The notes under the pieces: model-generated | What the model saw: the letters and a program-made list of their open reading frames with translations, nothing else | Told to the model about the DNA's origin: nothing | The model's database searches: none | Part shown: positions 8,889 through 15,976 of the stretch, in pieces | Layout: every line of letters starts with the position of its first letter | Numbering within the stretch: the first letter of the stretch is position 1 | Assembly (NCBI GenBank): GCA_019119575.1 | Contig: DWWT01000070.1 | Span: 1-52,239 of the forward strand | Source of the DNA: Candidatus Enterocloster excrementipullorum | GTDB taxonomy: Bacteria; Bacillota; Clostridia; Lachnospirales; Lachnospiraceae | DNA length: 52,239 nucleotides | Direction: 5' to 3' | Made by a program: the position numbers and the translations under genes

Positions 8889-9968
8889 TCAGATCAAAAA
8901 CCGCTCTGTTTCTCCTTGTTTATACATTGGCAGGCTGCTCTTAAATACAATCTCTGTCCCTACATATATTTCCCGTGTCCTCGGCCGCTCTTCCCTGGCC
9001 AGGCAGTTAACCATGGAATCCAAAGCGCCCCGCATCTGCATATAAGGGTTCTTGTTCAAAAGATTCGAAAACACGCCCTGTTCGAGGAAGCTGATATTCT
9101 CCTCAAACATATCGCTCCCGACCGCCAGGAGCTTTCCCGCCCGGCCCGAGGCCTCCAGGGCCTGTCCCAGAAGGATGCTCTCTCTGGCCGTTACCGCAAA
9201 GCATGCGGATATTTCCTCCTCTTTCGAAAGGATATCGAAAAGGCTGTTGTAATAATCCTGGGCATCATGGGAATAATGCTTTCTCACCAGCTGGTTTTCC
9301 AGCCCCTCTTCTCTCCAAAACTCCGCAAACCCCTCTACCACCCGGTAGTGGGATGCGATGCGCACATCGCCCGCGCAGATCAATATCCTGCCGCGGTCCT
9401 TCAGCTGCCTGGAAAGAAGCTCTCCCACCATTCTCCCTGCCATCACATAATCCGGCAGTACGCTGCACAAAGCAGTTCCATAGGAGTCCCTTTCGCCCAC
9501 AAGCACAACTGTCTTTCCATCCGCCCCTATATCCCGCAGAAGCTCCTTAGCCTTCTGATCCATATAGCCGGAAAATCCAATCACCCCGGAGATCTCCTCA
9601 TCCTCCTGAATCCTCTGCAGCTCCGACAGCAGAAGAGGATCGTTGATATAGTAGGGAATCTCCGTAAACAAAATATTCAGATCATTAATTGTATTCTTAT
9701 AGTTATTCAGAGCCGCCCACAAACTGTTGAAATAATACCTATTTACGGACGCCACGGTTGGAATGACCACCGCAACTTTTTTGGGCTTCCGCTTCAGGGC
9801 CGCCGCCGTAGAATTAATCCTGTAATGATTCTCTCTGGCGATCCGCTGAACTTTTGCTCTTGTCTCTCTGCTGACCCCAGGCTTGTTATAAAGGGCGCCG
9901 TGAACCGTCCCTACGGATACACCGGCCAGCAGCGCAATTTCCTTAATTGTAATACGCTTATCGTCCAT
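8889..9968 (-). CDS. LacI-family transcriptional regulator of the sugar-acid operon
   Basis: 359 residues. The N-terminal helix-turn-helix (ITIKEIALLAGVSVGTVHGAL, about residues 6-26) uses VHGAL where most LacI proteins have VSRAL. A periplasmic-binding-protein-like sensor domain follows from about residue 62. The gene sits inside the operon between the TRAP permease and binding-protein genes and has its own good promoter 40-70 bases upstream, so it may be made both from the operon and alone. The likely targets are the GAAACGTTTT palindromes at 11.98 and 12.15 kb. The effector is probably the imported acid or a breakdown product. Confidence 0.9.
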   Translation of the reverse strand: MDDKRITIKEIALLAGVSVGTVHGALYNKPGVSRETRAKVQRIARENHYRINSTAAALKRKPKKVAVVIPTVASVNRYYFNSLWAALNNYKNTINDLNILFTEIPYYINDPLLLSELQRIQEDEEISGVIGFSGYMDQKAKELLRDIGADGKTVVLVGERDSYGTALCSVLPDYVMAGRMVGELLSRQLKDRGRILICAGDVRIASHYRVVEGFAEFWREEGLENQLVRKHYSHDAQDYYNSLFDILSKEEEISACFAVTARESILLGQALEASGRAGKLLAVGSDMFEENISFLEQGVFSNLLNKNPYMQMRGALDSMVNCLAREERPRTREIYVGTEIVFKSSLPMYKQGETERFLI

Positions 9969-10007
9969 GCCGCATCCCTCTCCACTTGTTCCTTTTTATA
10001 ATGGAAT

Positions 10008-10036
10008 ATTATACCCGATAAACAGCGGTTCCGCAA
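10008..10036 (-). promoter_or_regulatory. Promoter of the in-operon lacI gene
   Basis: On the minus strand, -35 TTGCGG (10031-10036) and -10 TATAAT (10008-10013) are separated by exactly 17 bases. The -35 box is part of a small CCGCAATGCGG palindrome, which may be an operator or a weak hairpin. Confidence 0.65.
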
Positions 10037-10077
10037 TGCGGCAGGCTTAATTCTCCCCTTAAAGCAAATCCTTTCGG

Positions 10078-11373
10078 CTAGTTCAGAGGCATGATCAGAT
10101 TTGGCAGGAACATAACGATTTCCGGAACATATGTAATCACCAGAAGTACGCCTACCATAACCAGGAGCTGATGCCACAGAGTCTTGCACAGACGCTCGAT
10201 CGGAATGCCGGATACCGCAGAACCCACAAACAGCGTGCCTCCCACGGGAGGGGTAATCAGTCCGATTCCCAGATTCAGAATCATCACTACGCCGAAGTGC
10301 ACCACATCCATGCCGGCAGACTGCGCGATAGGAAGAAGAATGGGAGTAGCCACCAGGATAATGGCGGACATATCCATGATCGTTCCCAGGAACAGCATGA
10401 TCAGATTCAGGATCAGCATAATCGCATATTTATTGGAAGTCAGCCCCAGGATGGCATCCGCAATCATCTGCGGCATCTGCAGATAGGTGAGCAGCCATCC
10501 GAATACCTGGGAGGTGGAGATCAGGATCATAACGATCGCCAGGGTTCCCAGCGCACGCTCGAGTACATGCCATGCCTCAATGAGCGTCAGTTCCTTGTAA
10601 ACAAAGAATCCTACCATCAAGGACCACACCACGGCCAGGGCCGCTGATTCCGTAGCGGTTACAATACCGGTAACCACGCCCACCACAACGATCAGCAGAG
10701 TAACCAGGCCCCAGAACGCGTCGACAATCGCTCTTACCGCGTTCTTCAGATTAAAGGGAGAGCCCATAGGATAATTGTGCTTCTTTGCCATAAAGTAGCA
10801 GTATACGGCCAGTGTAAGCCCCAAGGAAACACCCGGAATAATTCCTCCCAGGAACAGTCTTCCCACGGACACGCCGCCGGCCACCATCGCGTACATAACC
10901 ATGTTGTGGCTCGGAGGGATCAAAAGGCCCTGTACGGAACTCGTCATCGTCAGGTTCGTGGCGAAGCACTCATCGTATCCCTGCTCCTTCATCATGGGAA
11001 TAATGATGGAGCCGAGAGCTGCCGTATCTGCAGTAGAGGAACCGGAAATTCCGCCGAAGAACATGGAGTCCACGCAGTTTACCATCGCCAGGCCGCCGCG
11101 CAGCCACCCCACCAGAGCGTCCGCCAGCTTGATCAGCCGGTTGGAAATTCCGCCGGCGCCCATAATCTCACCGGCAACAATAAAGAAAGGAACCGCCATC
11201 AGGGTAAATACGTTTACGCCCTTTACCATCAACTGGGCGATCTGCATCAGAGGCAGCCCAAGGTAGGCAGTAGTCAATATACTGGAGATGCCGATCGCAA
11301 AAGCAATAGGCACCCGGCCAATCAGCATTACAAAAAAGGATACGACCAATATCAATACTGCTGTAGAATTCAT
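10078..11373 (-). CDS. dctM: TRAP transporter large permease (DctM)
   Basis: 431 residues, the normal DctM length, almost entirely hydrophobic with about 11-12 predicted membrane helices. Typical DctM features are FGGISGSSTADTAALGS around residues 90-106 and PPSHNMVMYAM shortly after, then a C-terminal PPVGGTLFVGSAVSG. This subunit forms the sodium-coupled transport path of the tripartite importer. Its start overlaps the last four bases of the small-permease gene, a standard coupled arrangement. Confidence 0.95.
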   Translation of the reverse strand: MNSTAVLILVVSFFVMLIGRVPIAFAIGISSILTTAYLGLPLMQIAQLMVKGVNVFTLMAVPFFIVAGEIMGAGGISNRLIKLADALVGWLRGGLAMVNCVDSMFFGGISGSSTADTAALGSIIIPMMKEQGYDECFATNLTMTSSVQGLLIPPSHNMVMYAMVAGGVSVGRLFLGGIIPGVSLGLTLAVYCYFMAKKHNYPMGSPFNLKNAVRAIVDAFWGLVTLLIVVVGVVTGIVTATESAALAVVWSLMVGFFVYKELTLIEAWHVLERALGTLAIVMILISTSQVFGWLLTYLQMPQMIADAILGLTSNKYAIMLILNLIMLFLGTIMDMSAIILVATPILLPIAQSAGMDVVHFGVVMILNLGIGLITPPVGGTLFVGSAVSGIPIERLCKTLWHQLLVMVGVLLVITYVPEIVMFLPNLIMPLN

Positions 11374-11957
11374 CCCCCGTACGCCTCCTTTATCTTCTCG
11401 CTCTCCTCATCGTCCATCTTGGACTCTTCAACCAGTGCCTTCGCCTGGGCCGCAAGAGTATCCTCCTCCAGAGTAACGCCTCTGCGGATCCGGTCAATGC
11501 AGTTGATAAAGCGCTCAAGCTCCATCAGGCACATGGCCACTCCCGCGATCGGGCAGGCGATATACAGCCAGGAAGACTTGATTCCCACACCGGTAATCAC
11601 ATTCCTGCCGGCCAGCTCGGTAAACTGGGCTCCATAGATAATCATGAAAACGCCAAAACCGAAAATCAGCATCTGGGCAAATCCTCTCAGCACGCAGATC
11701 ACTTTCTTCGGAACCAGAAAGTCAATCACCTGCATACGGATATGCGTGTCCTTGCGGATCGCCAGGGCTGCCGATACCAGAGACATGTAAACCATGCACA
11801 GAAGCACCACAGGCTCTCCCCAAGCCATAGGCGTCTTCAATACGTACCGGTTTACAACCACGGCAAAGCAGATAACAACCATGCCTACAAACATGATCTG
11901 ACAAGTCACCATAAAGAACCGGTAGACAATGTCAAAAAATTTGGTTACACTTTTCAC
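11370..11957 (-). CDS. dctQ: TRAP transporter small permease (DctQ)
   Basis: 195 residues with four membrane segments, matching DctQ, the small subunit that holds DctM and receives the binding protein. The charged tail after the last helix (KMDDEESEKIKEAYGG) is cytoplasmic. I chose a GTG start (followed by KSVTKFFD) because GAGGAGG lies at the right distance; in-frame ATG codons 48-51 bases upstream lack an RBS and would put the LacI-type operator inside the coding region. It is the first gene of the sugar-acid operon. Confidence 0.9.
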   Translation of the reverse strand: MKSVTKFFDIVYRFFMVTCQIMFVGMVVICFAVVVNRYVLKTPMAWGEPVVLLCMVYMSLVSAALAIRKDTHIRMQVIDFLVPKKVICVLRGFAQMLIFGFGVFMIIYGAQFTELAGRNVITGVGIKSSWLYIACPIAGVAMCLMELERFINCIDRIRRGVTLEEDTLAAQAKALVEESKMDDEESEKIKEAYGG

Positions 11958-11978
11958 ATTTACCCTCCTCTTCTTGCT

Positions 11979-11992
11979 CTGAAACGTTTTAG
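11979..11992. promoter_or_regulatory. LacI-type operator, site 1
   Basis: CTGAAACGTTTTAG is a 14-bp near-palindrome with a central CG and one mismatch, the typical shape of LacI-family operators. It lies about 10-20 bases downstream of the expected transcription start of the TRAP/uronate operon, a position suited to blocking transcription. The protein most likely to bind it is the LacI regulator at 8.9-10.0 kb. Confidence 0.65.
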
Positions 11993-12006
11993 ATCTTGTT
12001 GCCATC

Positions 12007-12035
12007 ACATTAGCATATTATCCTATCTTTGTCAA
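12007..12035 (-). promoter_or_regulatory. Main promoter of the sugar-acid operon
   Basis: Minus strand: a perfect -35 TTGACA (12030-12035), a 17-base spacer and a weak -10 TAATGT (12007-12012). The region around it is very AT-rich (12.0-12.2 kb). Transcription would start near 12000 and run about 45 bases to the dctQ start, crossing operator site 1. Confidence 0.5.
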
Positions 12036-12141
12036 TGAACATCGCATTTAAATTATATTTTTGTCATTTTTGTCAAAAATTCTTTTCATTATTTGTGCTA
12101 TATTTACTAACTATCTTTTTGTATTCTATATTTAGTTTTCA

Positions 12142-12151
12142 AAAACGTTTC
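12142..12151. promoter_or_regulatory. LacI-type operator, site 2
   Basis: On the minus strand this reads GAAACGTTTT, identical over ten bases to the core of site 1 and about 160 bases upstream of it. Two identical cores flanking the promoter suggest a repression loop. It also lies just upstream of the divergent YcxB-like gene promoter. Confidence 0.5.
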
Positions 12152-12172
12152 ATATAATACGCAGATCTGTTC

Positions 12173-12201
12173 TTGCCTTTTCCGTTCTCTTTTGTTATAC
12201 T
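12173..12201 (+). promoter_or_regulatory. Promoter of the YcxB-like gene
   Basis: -35 TTGCCT (12173-12178), 17-base spacer, -10 TATACT (12196-12201). Together with the two operators and the minus-strand promoter this accounts for the 311-base gap between 11958 and 12268. Nothing else is evident there beyond high AT content. Confidence 0.5.
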
Positions 12202-12268
12202 TTTTTAAAAGCCGTTTCACCCAAAGCTGCTTTTTCACAAATTCATGCCGCAATAGGAGAGAATACAC

Positions 12269-12793
12269 ATGAAAGTTCAATCTGTCACCATTCAGTCAAC
12301 CATTGATGAGCAGACCTTCCGGGATTTCAGCTATTTCCACAATCTCACACTCGGAAGCCGCATGACAGGTTTTGTCGTGAGTTCCGCTCTTTTGGTCATC
12401 TTTGGTGCGGTCAACCTTTTGACCGGCAGCCTTCTCCTGTTCGTTTTATGCGTCGGATTCGCTGTTTTTATTCCCCTCCTTTATTATTTGTTTTACCAGA
12501 GAAGCCTGCGCAACCAAATCCGGGCCAATCAGCTGCATGAGCCCCGCACTGCTTATACCTTGACTCTGGATGATAAGGGGGTTACCGCCTCCACGGAAAA
12601 GGAACGCATGGACTATCCCTGGAAAAATATTTTCCGGGTCTACCGAACCCAAAAGTATATTTATGTCTACATCATCAAAAATCGGGCCTTTATTATCCCT
12701 CTGAAGGATGTCAAGGGCGCCACGCCGGATGCTTTGTGGGATTTGATTTGTTCCCACACAGACCGGACAAAAGTGTTTGCCAGAGCCAGATAG
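12269..12793 (+). CDS. YcxB-like membrane protein
   Basis: 174 residues. Two adjacent hydrophobic segments (about residues 32-50 and 53-72) are followed by a soluble domain with the pattern YTLTLDDKGVTAS, MDYPWKNIFRVYRTQKYIYVYI and AFIIPLKDV. This matches the YcxB-like C-terminal domain found in many Firmicutes membrane proteins. The function of the family is not established. It is a single gene with its own promoter and an RBS (AGGAGAG), and ends at a strong bidirectional terminator shared with the convergent hydrogenase gene. Confidence 0.78.
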   Translation: MKVQSVTIQSTIDEQTFRDFSYFHNLTLGSRMTGFVVSSALLVIFGAVNLLTGSLLLFVLCVGFAVFIPLLYYLFYQRSLRNQIRANQLHEPRTAYTLTLDDKGVTASTEKERMDYPWKNIFRVYRTQKYIYVYIIKNRAFIIPLKDVKGATPDALWDLICSHTDRTKVFARAR

Positions 12794-12821
12794 CTGCGTA
12801 CCGTACGGTACACGCAAAATA

Positions 12822-12868
12822 AACCCCCGAAGGAGACGGCCTCATTGTGAGGCGCTCCCTCGGGGGTT
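12822..12868. terminator. Bidirectional terminator between ycxB-like and hydrogenase genes
   Basis: AACCCCCGAAGGAG pairs with CTCCCTCGGGGGTT around a loop holding a smaller GGCCTC..GAGGC hairpin. It is followed by TCTGTTTTTA on the plus strand and TTTATTTTG on the minus strand, so it can stop both convergent transcripts. Confidence 0.85.
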
Positions 12869-12887
12869 CTGTTTTTACTTTTTACAT

Positions 12888-14339
12888 TTAATGTCTGTGC
12901 ATAGAAAACTGATCCATCGGATACTTTTTCAGATTCTCCAGCACTTTCCGGTCGTCCGCCTGGGCAATGAGCTGATCCCTGGCCTTCTTGGCCTCCATCT
13001 CTGTCTTGTGCTTGCTGGGGCCGCCCACACAGCCGCCCACACAGGCCATTCCTTCCACAAAGTCCTCAGGAAGACGGCCCACCTTCATGAGCAGAAGGGC
13101 CTTCTTGCACTCTGCGGCGCCATTGCACCGGGCCACCTTGATGTCCGTATTTTCATCCATCTCCTTTAAGCACTCCAGCACAGCAGCCGTCACGCCGCCT
13201 CCGTTTCCAAAGCGCTTCCCAAAGGTAGAGCTCTCCTGGTAGTCATTCTCCGCAGGCTGCAGCTCCACACCCTTGGCCCGCATCATGGCCCGCACTTCCC
13301 CGAAGGTCAGCGCGTAGTCCGCGTTGTCCTTAATATTCAGATCCAGGCTCTCGCTCTTCTTCGCCGTGCAGGGGCCGATGAACACCGTCACTATCTCCGG
13401 ATCCTGGCTCTTCAGCATACGGGAGACCGCACACATGGGGGAGACTGTCGTGGACATATTGTCGAGCAGCATGGGGAAATGCTTTTTGATCATATTTACA
13501 AAGGCCGGGCAGCAGGACGTAGTCATCTTTTTGCCCTCCTTGTAGGCCTCCGCCCACTCTTCCGCCTCATAGGCTGCTGTCATATCTCCGCCCAGGCCAA
13601 CCTCAACCATATCGGCAAAGCCAACCTGCTTCAGCGCGATCTTCCAGCTCGCCATGGTGATATCCGGGCCGAACTGACCTTCCGTAGCCGGAGCCACCAT
13701 AGCCACTACCTTCTTTCCCGCATTGATTAAGCGGATCACATCCACCATAAAGGTCTTGGAACCGATGGCACCGAAAGGACAGCTGTGAATGCATGCCCCG
13801 CATTCAATACATTTCTTTTCATCTATCACGCAGATACCATACTCATCGTAGGTAATCGCGTCCACCGGGCAGGCTTTTTTGCAGGGACGCTCCAGATGAG
13901 CGATCGCATTGTAAGGACATGCCTGAGAGCACTTTCCGCACTCTTTGCATTTGCCGGGGTCAATATAGGCGTGCTCGCGGCCCATAGAAATAGCGCCAAA
14001 ATTGCAGGAATTCTGGCACGCCTTTCCCATGCACTTGCGGCAGTTGTCCGTGACAATATAGGACGCGATGGGGCACTCCTCGCAGGCCGCGTTGATGACC
14101 TGCACCACATTGCTGCTGTCCATACCCGCCGGGCACTTGCCCTCTGCCAGCCGAACTCTCTGTTTAATAATCTCTCTTTCCTTATAGATGCAGCATCTCC
14201 AGGTTGCCTGGGGCCCCGGGATCATTCGAAACGGAATCTGGTCTCTCTCTTCCTCCAGGTTCCCTTCCCAGGCGGCCTTCGCGACCTCGTAGAGAACATC
14301 GTGCTTCAGACGCAGGATCGTTGCATCATTGGTTACCAT
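12888..14339 (-). CDS. [FeFe] hydrogenase, stand-alone group B-like
   Basis: 483 residues. The N-terminal part has several ferredoxin-like cysteine clusters: C100, C103, C108, C112; a set around 131-141 (CKECGKCSQAC); C153, C157; and CIECGACIHSC at 177-187. The H-cluster domain follows with its three loops: TSCCP at 274-278, GPCTAKK at 322-328 and MACVGGCVGGP at 431-441. The third loop lacks the GGGQP ending of classical group A enzymes, and no diaphorase subunits lie nearby, so I place it with the ferredoxin-linked group B enzymes that probably make H2 during fermentation. The start is the ATG after GAGGAGG. A palindromic repeat lies in its leader. The maturases HydE, F and G are not in the window. 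Confidence 0.88.
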   Translation of the reverse strand: MVTNDATILRLKHDVLYEVAKAAWEGNLEEERDQIPFRMIPGPQATWRCCIYKEREIIKQRVRLAEGKCPAGMDSSNVVQVINAACEECPIASYIVTDNCRKCMGKACQNSCNFGAISMGREHAYIDPGKCKECGKCSQACPYNAIAHLERPCKKACPVDAITYDEYGICVIDEKKCIECGACIHSCPFGAIGSKTFMVDVIRLINAGKKVVAMVAPATEGQFGPDITMASWKIALKQVGFADMVEVGLGGDMTAAYEAEEWAEAYKEGKKMTTSCCPAFVNMIKKHFPMLLDNMSTTVSPMCAVSRMLKSQDPEIVTVFIGPCTAKKSESLDLNIKDNADYALTFGEVRAMMRAKGVELQPAENDYQESSTFGKRFGNGGGVTAAVLECLKEMDENTDIKVARCNGAAECKKALLLMKVGRLPEDFVEGMACVGGCVGGPSKHKTEMEAKKARDQLIAQADDRKVLENLKKYPMDQFSMHRH

Positions 14340-14387
14340 ATTCTTTTCCTCCTCAAACTTATCTATCCCCTGAAAATCCATTAACCA

Positions 14388-14474
14388 GAGCGTATTTAAA
14401 AATTGCGTTCTGCCAGATGAGCGTTCCGCTTTGCGGGACGCCGAAGACAAGAATGCTCTTTCAAACACCTCCGG
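14388..14474. repeat. Palindromic interspersed repeat, copy A (hydrogenase leader)
   Basis: The left end GAGCGTATTTAAAAA and the right end CTTTCAAACACCTC are degenerate inverted ends. The centre carries CCAGATGAGCGTTCCGC and a TTGCGGGACGC arm that pair. The same layout and core recur at 32066-32157, and a shorter related palindrome lies at 19598-19664. The copy occupies the 5' leader between the hydrogenase start and a candidate -10 box (TATAGT, minus strand, 14497-14502), so it would be transcribed and fold. Confidence 0.65.
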
Positions 14475-14544
14475 AACGCTTCACCAACAAGAATCTACTA
14501 TACCAGACGTGAAAATGCAAGTATAAAATGGGGTACATTCGCAT

Positions 14545-14606
14545 GGGGCGTCCCCCCGATGCGAAAAAGCAGGCGCTCACGGGCTTTCAAGCAAGCTTGA
14601 CGCCCG
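14545..14606. repeat. 62-bp direct repeat, copy 1
   Basis: 62 bases beginning GGGGCGTCCCCCCGAT and ending TTGACGCCCG, repeated with a single visible mismatch at 14694-14755. This copy holds the left arm of the terminator-type hairpin but lacks the matching right arm. The 455-base gap from 14340 to 14794 is made up of the palindromic repeat, these two copies and two hairpins; I see no gene in it. Confidence 0.8.
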
Positions 14607-14656
14607 CAGGCTGCCCTTGGGGACCTTCGCTCCGCTTGTTTCTTCCGCACGGCTCT

Positions 14657-14688
14657 CTTCTGGAGCTGCACTGTGGCAGCTCCAGAAG
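14657..14688. repeat. Perfect 13-bp hairpin
   Basis: CTTCTGGAGCTGC and GCAGCTCCAGAAG pair perfectly around the 6-base loop ACTGTG. It lies between the two copies of the 62-bp repeat. There is no T run, so it is more likely an RNA structure or repeat-element part than a terminator. Confidence 0.7.
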
Positions 14689-14693
14689 CATCG

Positions 14694-14755
14694 GGGGCGT
14701 CCCCCCGATGGGAAAAAGCAGGCGCTCACGGGCTTTCAAGCAAGCTTGACGCCCG
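14694..14755. repeat. 62-bp direct repeat, copy 2
   Basis: Nearly identical to 14545-14606, differing at GATGGG versus GATGCG. Here the right arm of the large hairpin follows directly, so this copy forms most of the terminator at 14710-14774. Confidence 0.8.
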
Positions 14756-14774
14756 GGAGCGCCTGCTTTTTCCC
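14710..14774 (-). terminator. Large terminator downstream of the HydS/phosphatase unit
   Basis: GGGAAAAAGCAGGCGCTC (14710-14727) pairs perfectly over 18 bp with GAGCGCCTGCTTTTTCCC (14757-14774). An inner hairpin is formed by GGGC..TCAAGC and GCTTGA..GCCC. The stem is A/T-rich at its base in both directions. It lies 20 bases after the phosphatase stop and would separate that unit from the hydrogenase gene downstream. Confidence 0.8.
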
Positions 14775-14794
14775 GCCGTGCGGACTTGGTGTCC

Positions 14795-15973
14795 TCAATA
14801 GTACGTTACGGTTACTTGCTTGCCCATGTCTTCTATTGCGCGCTTCAGCTGTTCCACCAGATTTTGGCGGATTCCCAGATCGAAGGGGAGGCTGGGGTTC
14901 TGGTAAGCGCTGTTGATGGCTTTGCCCACGTACAGGTGTACTTCCGTACAGTCCTCGATGAGAATTTTCGCCACCATAGATGCGCCGTTGTTCTTGTCCA
15001 GCTCTTCAAAAAACTCTTCGGATACCGTCTCGTTCTTCACATACCGCCGCAGAAGCTGCACCACCCGGTTTAAGGTAAGCACGCCTTCCGTCACAAGATC
15101 CACCCCGTCCATGTACGCAATGGGAGGGATCTCCGGATCTACATAATCCAAAGACACGTCAAGCCGCTTTCCCAATACCCGTGACACGATACTCGCGCTG
15201 GTTCCCCCGCATACAATTGTTTTTGCGGACGGATCCGACATAAAATCCCGCACCATCCGCCCGTCGTCATCCGGGTTCTTGGCAGGCCCGGTCATCAGAT
15301 GCACCGGCTTGCTGTCTATAATCCGCATACAGGCCACTGTGGTGTCATCTCCGGGGCGGAACTGATAGAGCTCGTCGCAGGCCCGGCTGATGGCTGCCGC
15401 CAGACGCATGGCGGATATCGTTACCTGGTACTGGCGCACCGCGTAATCCGCAATATCCTTCCAAAGCCATCCGAAATTCAGCAGATCACCCACTCCTGCG
15501 TGAATCGTCCCGTCGCTCATCAGGATCAGGGCGTCACCTTTCTGCACCTTAAAGCGATATTCATTGATGGACTTGCCCTGGATCACCCGGATGTTCTTGG
15601 GTATCTCCATAAGCATTCCGTTCCGTATAAAAATACAGCCCGGATTGTCATATTCCACCAGATATGCGTCTCCGTTGTGAAACACCTGAAGAATGCTGAA
15701 CGTGGAATAAGCGACCTGCCGAACCTGGCAGATGGGAAGCGTCTCGCTGATGGTATCCACACATTCCTCCAGCGTTGCCCCGTTCAAAAACATAGTTCCC
15801 AGAATCTTGGAGGTCAGGGTGGAAAGAATGTTGGCCTTCACACCGCTGCCCATACCGTCCGCCAGGATCATGATATGGGAATCCTCCGTGTGAAGGATCT
15901 CCACTTTGTCCCCGCAGAGTATCTCCGTAAATTTGTTCAGGCTTTTGTAGGCCACATCAACCGTAATCCCCAT
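14795..15973 (-). CDS. SpoIIE/PP2C-type serine phosphatase, partner of sensory hydrogenase
   Basis: 392 residues. The N-terminal two thirds are a PP2C-like phosphatase domain with metal-binding motifs ILADGMGSGVKA (about residues 34-45), ILMSDGTIHAG in the middle and PGDDTTVACMRI (about 220-231). The C-terminal third is conserved-looking but unnamed to me. No sensor or membrane segment is present, so its activity is probably controlled by a partner protein. The gene starts three bases after the stop of the HydS-like gene. PP2C-type phosphatases are known neighbours of group C sensory hydrogenases and are proposed to pass the H2 signal on. The target phosphoprotein is not in this window. Confidence 0.87.
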   Translation of the reverse strand: MGITVDVAYKSLNKFTEILCGDKVEILHTEDSHIMILADGMGSGVKANILSTLTSKILGTMFLNGATLEECVDTISETLPICQVRQVAYSTFSILQVFHNGDAYLVEYDNPGCIFIRNGMLMEIPKNIRVIQGKSINEYRFKVQKGDALILMSDGTIHAGVGDLLNFGWLWKDIADYAVRQYQVTISAMRLAAAISRACDELYQFRPGDDTTVACMRIIDSKPVHLMTGPAKNPDDDGRMVRDFMSDPSAKTIVCGGTSASIVSRVLGKRLDVSLDYVDPEIPPIAYMDGVDLVTEGVLTLNRVVQLLRRYVKNETVSEEFFEELDKNNGASMVAKILIEDCTEVHLYVGKAINSAYQNPSLPFDLGIRQNLVEQLKRAIEDMGKQVTVTYY

Positions 15974-15976
15974 GAT

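Noticed and set aside
8760-10001. 413-residue plus-strand open frame over the LacI and dctP region
   Set aside because: It runs antisense through two well-defined genes and has no recognisable domain.
14528-14749. Small plus-strand open frames in the 62-bp repeat region
   Set aside because: The translations follow the duplicated repeat and hairpins; no RBS and no protein-like composition.
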